Both the position numbers and the translations under genes were made by a program. The notes under the pieces are model-generated. The model was not told the DNA's origin, did no database searches, and saw only the letters and a list, made by a program, of their open reading frames with translations. Of a stretch of DNA of 64,000 nucleotides, positions 61,534 through 64,000 are shown in pieces (position 1 is the stretch's first letter; every line of letters begins with the position of its first letter). Source of the stretch: Aquimarina sp. U1-2 (GTDB lineage Bacteria; Bacteroidota; Bacteroidia; Flavobacteriales; Flavobacteriaceae); the NCBI RefSeq assembly GCF_017897595.1, contig NZ_JAGKIK010000005.1, positions 186,001-250,000 on the forward strand, in the 5' to 3' direction.

Positions 61534-62286
61534 ATGGGTAGAATTACAGAAACGGTTAAGGTATTATTGATTATCAATGTTATTTTCTTTATAGGATCAC
61601 TATCACTAGGTGATAAAGCATACGAATGGTTTGCCTTATGGTTTCCTAAAAACGAAAATTTTCAAGTTTGGCAAATTGTTACTCATATGTTTATGCACGG
61701 TGGAGCCGGTCATATATTCTTTAATATGTTTGCCTTGTATATGTTCGGAAGCCATCTAGAAACTTCTATCGGGAAGCATAAATTTCTTTTCATTTATTTC
61801 TTTTCTGGTCTCGGTGCGGTTGGTTTTCAAATACTGTTTACCTATTTTCAGTTTAATCCTGGTTATCAAGCTTATATAGAGGCTGGTTTTTCTCCTGCTG
61901 AAATCAATACGTTTATCAAAGATGCGGTTACAACCGGACAATTTAGAGTATATCCCAATATCTCTCAAGAAGTTACAGAAAAAATGATAGGTGCATTTGT
62001 AACTCCCATGGTAGGTGCTTCTGGAGCTATTTTTGGGATACTAGCAGCATTTGCCGTACTGTTTCCAAATTTACCGCTGTACCTCATTTTTATTCCTATC
62101 CCAATCAAAGCAAAATATTTAATAGGAGGATATTTCTTGTTAGATTTGTATTCTGGAATCACGGGCCAGGCTATTTTAGGTCCTTCTAATGTTGCCCACT
62201 GGGCGCATATTGGTGGTGCGGTGATTGGTTTTATTACTATGTGGTATTGGAAAAAGAATTCGTTTAATCAGCATCGTTGGTATTAA
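61534..62286 (+). CDS. Rhomboid-family intramembrane serine protease 1
   Basis: 250 residues, six or seven membrane segments. WQIVTHMFMHGGAGHIFFNMFALYMFG holds the L1 and helix 2 His/Asn region, MVGASGAIFGILAAF the catalytic Ser in GxSG, and NVAHWAHIGGAVIGF the catalytic His. Both catalytic residues are present, so it is probably active. Cleaves membrane-protein helices in the inner membrane; substrate unknown. 8 nt after mutL and 1 nt before a second rhomboid gene. Confidence 0.94.
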   Translation: MGRITETVKVLLIINVIFFIGSLSLGDKAYEWFALWFPKNENFQVWQIVTHMFMHGGAGHIFFNMFALYMFGSHLETSIGKHKFLFIYFFSGLGAVGFQILFTYFQFNPGYQAYIEAGFSPAEINTFIKDAVTTGQFRVYPNISQEVTEKMIGAFVTPMVGASGAIFGILAAFAVLFPNLPLYLIFIPIPIKAKYLIGGYFLLDLYSGITGQAILGPSNVAHWAHIGGAVIGFITMWYWKKNSFNQHRWY

Positions 62287-62287
62287 T

Positions 62288-63175
62288 ATGACATCGAATA
62301 ATCTGGCATATCAATTTAGAACTGCAAATATTGTTATTAAACTTATTGTCGTTAATGTAATTTTATTTTTATTGGCAATACTAGCATCATGGATTTTTAA
62401 AATAAGTCCGGGTGTTTTAATGAGTTGGTTTGTACTCCCTGTCGATTTGGGAGATTTGGTTATTCAATTCTGGAGTATTCTTACCTACAGTTTTTTACAT
62501 TTTGACTTTTGGCATATTTTCTGGAACATGTTGGTATTGTATTGGTTTGGGCAATATGTGTTAAATTTATTTACCGAAAAGCGATTTCTCACCATCTACC
62601 TGTTAGGTGCAATTTGTGGAGGCTTGCTTTTTGTGTTTTCTTACAATGTATTTCCTGTATTGTCTGGTTCTCTGGCGTATCTTATAGGAGCATCTGCCGC
62701 AGTTCGTGCGATTATGATTTTTATAGCTACATATACTCCTACGGCCGAAGTACGTATTATATTTTTTAATGTCAAACTTTGGCAAATTGGTGTTTTTGTA
62801 GTGCTTTCAGACCTCATACAAATACCTACTTCAGGAAACGCCGGAGGTTTAATAGCACATATGGGCGGAGCTATTTTTGGTTATTTCTACGCCATTCAAC
62901 TTAAAAAAGGAAATGATATAGGAACGTGGTTCGAAAAGTTAATGGATGGGTTTACAGCTATGTTTACACCAAAAAAGAAAAGTCCGTTAAAAACAGTACA
63001 CCGATCAAAGACCTATACCAAATCGCGCAAAACTACTACTGCTACACAAAAAAGATATACAAAAACACCTAATCAAGCGCAAATTGATGCAATTTTAGAT
63101 AAAATCAGCAAAAGCGGCTACGATAGTTTAACCAAAGAGGAGAAAGACTTTTTATTTAAAGCAGGTAAAGAGTAG
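62288..63175 (+). CDS. Rhomboid-family intramembrane protease 2 with C-terminal extension
   Basis: 295 residues from the ATG at 62288, the in-frame start 1 nt past the first rhomboid's stop; an in-frame start at 62225 would overlap it. FWSILTYSFLHFDFWHIFWNMLVLYWFGQ, LIGASAAVRAIM with the catalytic Ser (GASA rather than GASG) and LIAHMGGAIFGY with His are present. The last ~90 residues are a basic linker (KSPLKTVHRSKTYTK) and a helix pair IDAILDKISKSGYDSLTKEEKDFLFKAGK, as in Bacteroidetes homologues (DUF6576). Tandem rhomboids suggest a paralogous pair with different targets. Confidence 0.92.
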   Translation: MTSNNLAYQFRTANIVIKLIVVNVILFLLAILASWIFKISPGVLMSWFVLPVDLGDLVIQFWSILTYSFLHFDFWHIFWNMLVLYWFGQYVLNLFTEKRFLTIYLLGAICGGLLFVFSYNVFPVLSGSLAYLIGASAAVRAIMIFIATYTPTAEVRIIFFNVKLWQIGVFVVLSDLIQIPTSGNAGGLIAHMGGAIFGYFYAIQLKKGNDIGTWFEKLMDGFTAMFTPKKKSPLKTVHRSKTYTKSRKTTTATQKRYTKTPNQAQIDAILDKISKSGYDSLTKEEKDFLFKAGKE

Positions 63176-63185
63176 CGAGGGAGTC

Positions 63186-64000
63186 ATGGGGAGATTGATG
63201 AATAAGATTGTGTTTTTAATCAATTCTTTGGTAGCCTTTGCACTACTTCTATCTTATATATTGCCACATGTTGCTCCTAAAACTTTTCCGCTTTCGGTAT
63301 TGAGTTTAACAGTACCGGTACTGATACTCCTTAATTTGGTGTTTTTTATGTATTGGGTTATTTTATTGAATAAAAGAGGGGTACTTTCTTTGATCATCCT
63401 TCTTTTAGGTGTTTCTCATCTTTCATCACTATATAGACTTAGCGGGAGCTCTTCTACACCTACAAAAGATAGTATTACTTTATTAAGCTATAATGTACGA
63501 AGTTTTGATCGTTTTGACTGGATAAAGTCAGGTACCATTCCGCAGGATATCTCCAAATTGGTATTAGAACAAGAAGCGGATATTTTTTGCGCACAGGAAT
63601 ATTTCAACACCAATAAAACAGATTTTTCGCAATATCCTTATCAATATGAAGATTTTAATAATAACTGGGAGTTAGGCTTGGTAATCTTCTCTAAATTTCC
63701 AATTATAAATAAAGGGTCTCTCGGTTTCAAAAAAACAGCAAACAATATTATTTTTGCTGATATTCTTATTAAAAAGGACACTATTCGTATTTATAATCTC
63801 CATTTGCAATCGCACGGAATAAGTTCAAATACTGATAGATTTGATGAAGCAGATTCTCAAAAACTTCTTAAAAGAGTACAAGTTTCTTTTGAGACCCAAC
63901 AAGAGCAGGTAGAAATGTTAATCGCCCACATGAAAAAATCGTCATTTAAAAAGATTGTCATGGGAGATTTTAATAATACAGCCTACTCTTATATTTATAA
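63186..64000 (+). CDS. Endonuclease/exonuclease/phosphatase-family protein (3' end outside window)
   Basis: Open to the window edge. ATG at 63186 (MGRLMNKIVFLINSLVAFALLLSY); another in-frame ATG at 63198. Three membrane segments (about 5-25, 35-55, 62-82) are followed by the exo/endo/phosphatase domain: ITLLSYNVRSFDRFDW, ADIFCAQEYF with the catalytic Glu, IYNLHLQSHG, and KIVMGDFNNTAYSY with the D-x-N pair. Members hydrolyse phosphodiester bonds of nucleic acids, lipids or sugars; the domain lies on the periplasmic side here. It starts 10 nt after the second rhomboid gene, likely the same operon. Confidence 0.9.
   Translation, partial: MGRLMNKIVFLINSLVAFALLLSYILPHVAPKTFPLSVLSLTVPVLILLNLVFFMYWVILLNKRGVLSLIILLLGVSHLSSLYRLSGSSSTPTKDSITLLSYNVRSFDRFDWIKSGTIPQDISKLVLEQEADIFCAQEYFNTNKTDFSQYPYQYEDFNNNWELGLVIFSKFPIINKGSLGFKKTANNIIFADILIKKDTIRIYNLHLQSHGISSNTDRFDEADSQKLLKRVQVSFETQQEQVEMLIAHMKKSSFKKIVMGDFNNTAYSYIY

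Noticed and set aside
1..64000. CRISPR array, prophage, integrase, transposase or rRNA operon
   Set aside because: No regularly spaced direct repeats, no phage or transposase domains, and no rRNA sequence found on either strand.

Overview
The window is ordinary chromosome of a member of the Flavobacteriia (Bacteroidetes), probably Flavobacteriaceae. The evidence is the low GC content, -7 boxes of the TAnnTTTG type, many lipoproteins with short leaders, a GldI gliding lipoprotein, a FecI/FecR/TonB-receptor locus, PorT-like barrels, DUF3810, split transketolase subunits and a zeaxanthin-type carotenoid operon. I see no phage, plasmid, transposase or CRISPR array. The genus cannot be fixed from the sequence alone.

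Layout. 1-4.7 kb: ferritin 3' end, a Cys/Lys-rich micro-ORF, a PagL-like lipid A deacylase, guaB and an OmpH/Skp chaperone. 4.9-10.5 kb: three consecutive parvulin/SurA-type periplasmic foldase genes followed by a MoxR ATPase. 10.8-16 kb: a Spy-like protein, aconitase, a Crp-family regulator and a lipoprotein made of three ~110-residue repeats. 16.4-21.5 kb: a TlpA-like thioredoxin and a CrtA-like monooxygenase converge on an operon, regulator-crtI-crtB-crtZ, whose MerR/B12-binding regulator has the CarH/LitR cobalamin signatures. 21.5-23.5 kb: micro-ORFs, duplicated leaders and three tRNA genes. 23.5-33.8 kb: aroK, a phosphoribosyltransferase, a methyltransferase, hslR, FKBP and barrel genes, split transketolase, tgt, lptG, an EamA transporter and accA. 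33.9-46.7 kb: dnaB, an exported protein usually labelled asparagine synthetase B, an aminotransferase, a DUF3810 protein, pepD, a cyclophilin-FKBP fusion, gldI, nrnA, a PhoD-like phosphatase and ndk. 47-55.5 kb: an ECF sigma / FecR / STN-type TonB receptor operon with a four-helix-bundle gene inserted in it, divergent from two lipoproteins built from Cys-rich PKD-like repeats. 55.6-64 kb: thioesterase, DUF721, recF, a YfgM-like protein, ribH, mutL, two rhomboid proteases and the 5' part of an endonuclease/phosphatase-family gene.

The strongest theme is cell-envelope biogenesis. Six genes encode peptidyl-prolyl isomerases or related foldases, and they are accompanied by Skp, LptG, PagL-like and barrel proteins. 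The second theme is light or cobalamin control of carotenoid synthesis. The third is a layer of small repeats: three families of palindromic, MITE-like elements, a 49-nt repeat found at gene borders, a duplicated micro-ORF and a duplicated hairpin leader.

The best candidates for something undescribed are the sigma/FecR/receptor locus with its Cys-rich repeat lipoproteins (46.9-55.5 kb), the MR-IP--MIKWR micro-ORF pair (11.2 and 21.8 kb), and the palindromic element whose arms co-vary between copies (4.9 and 46.1 kb). All calls come from reading the sequence; no database search was possible.
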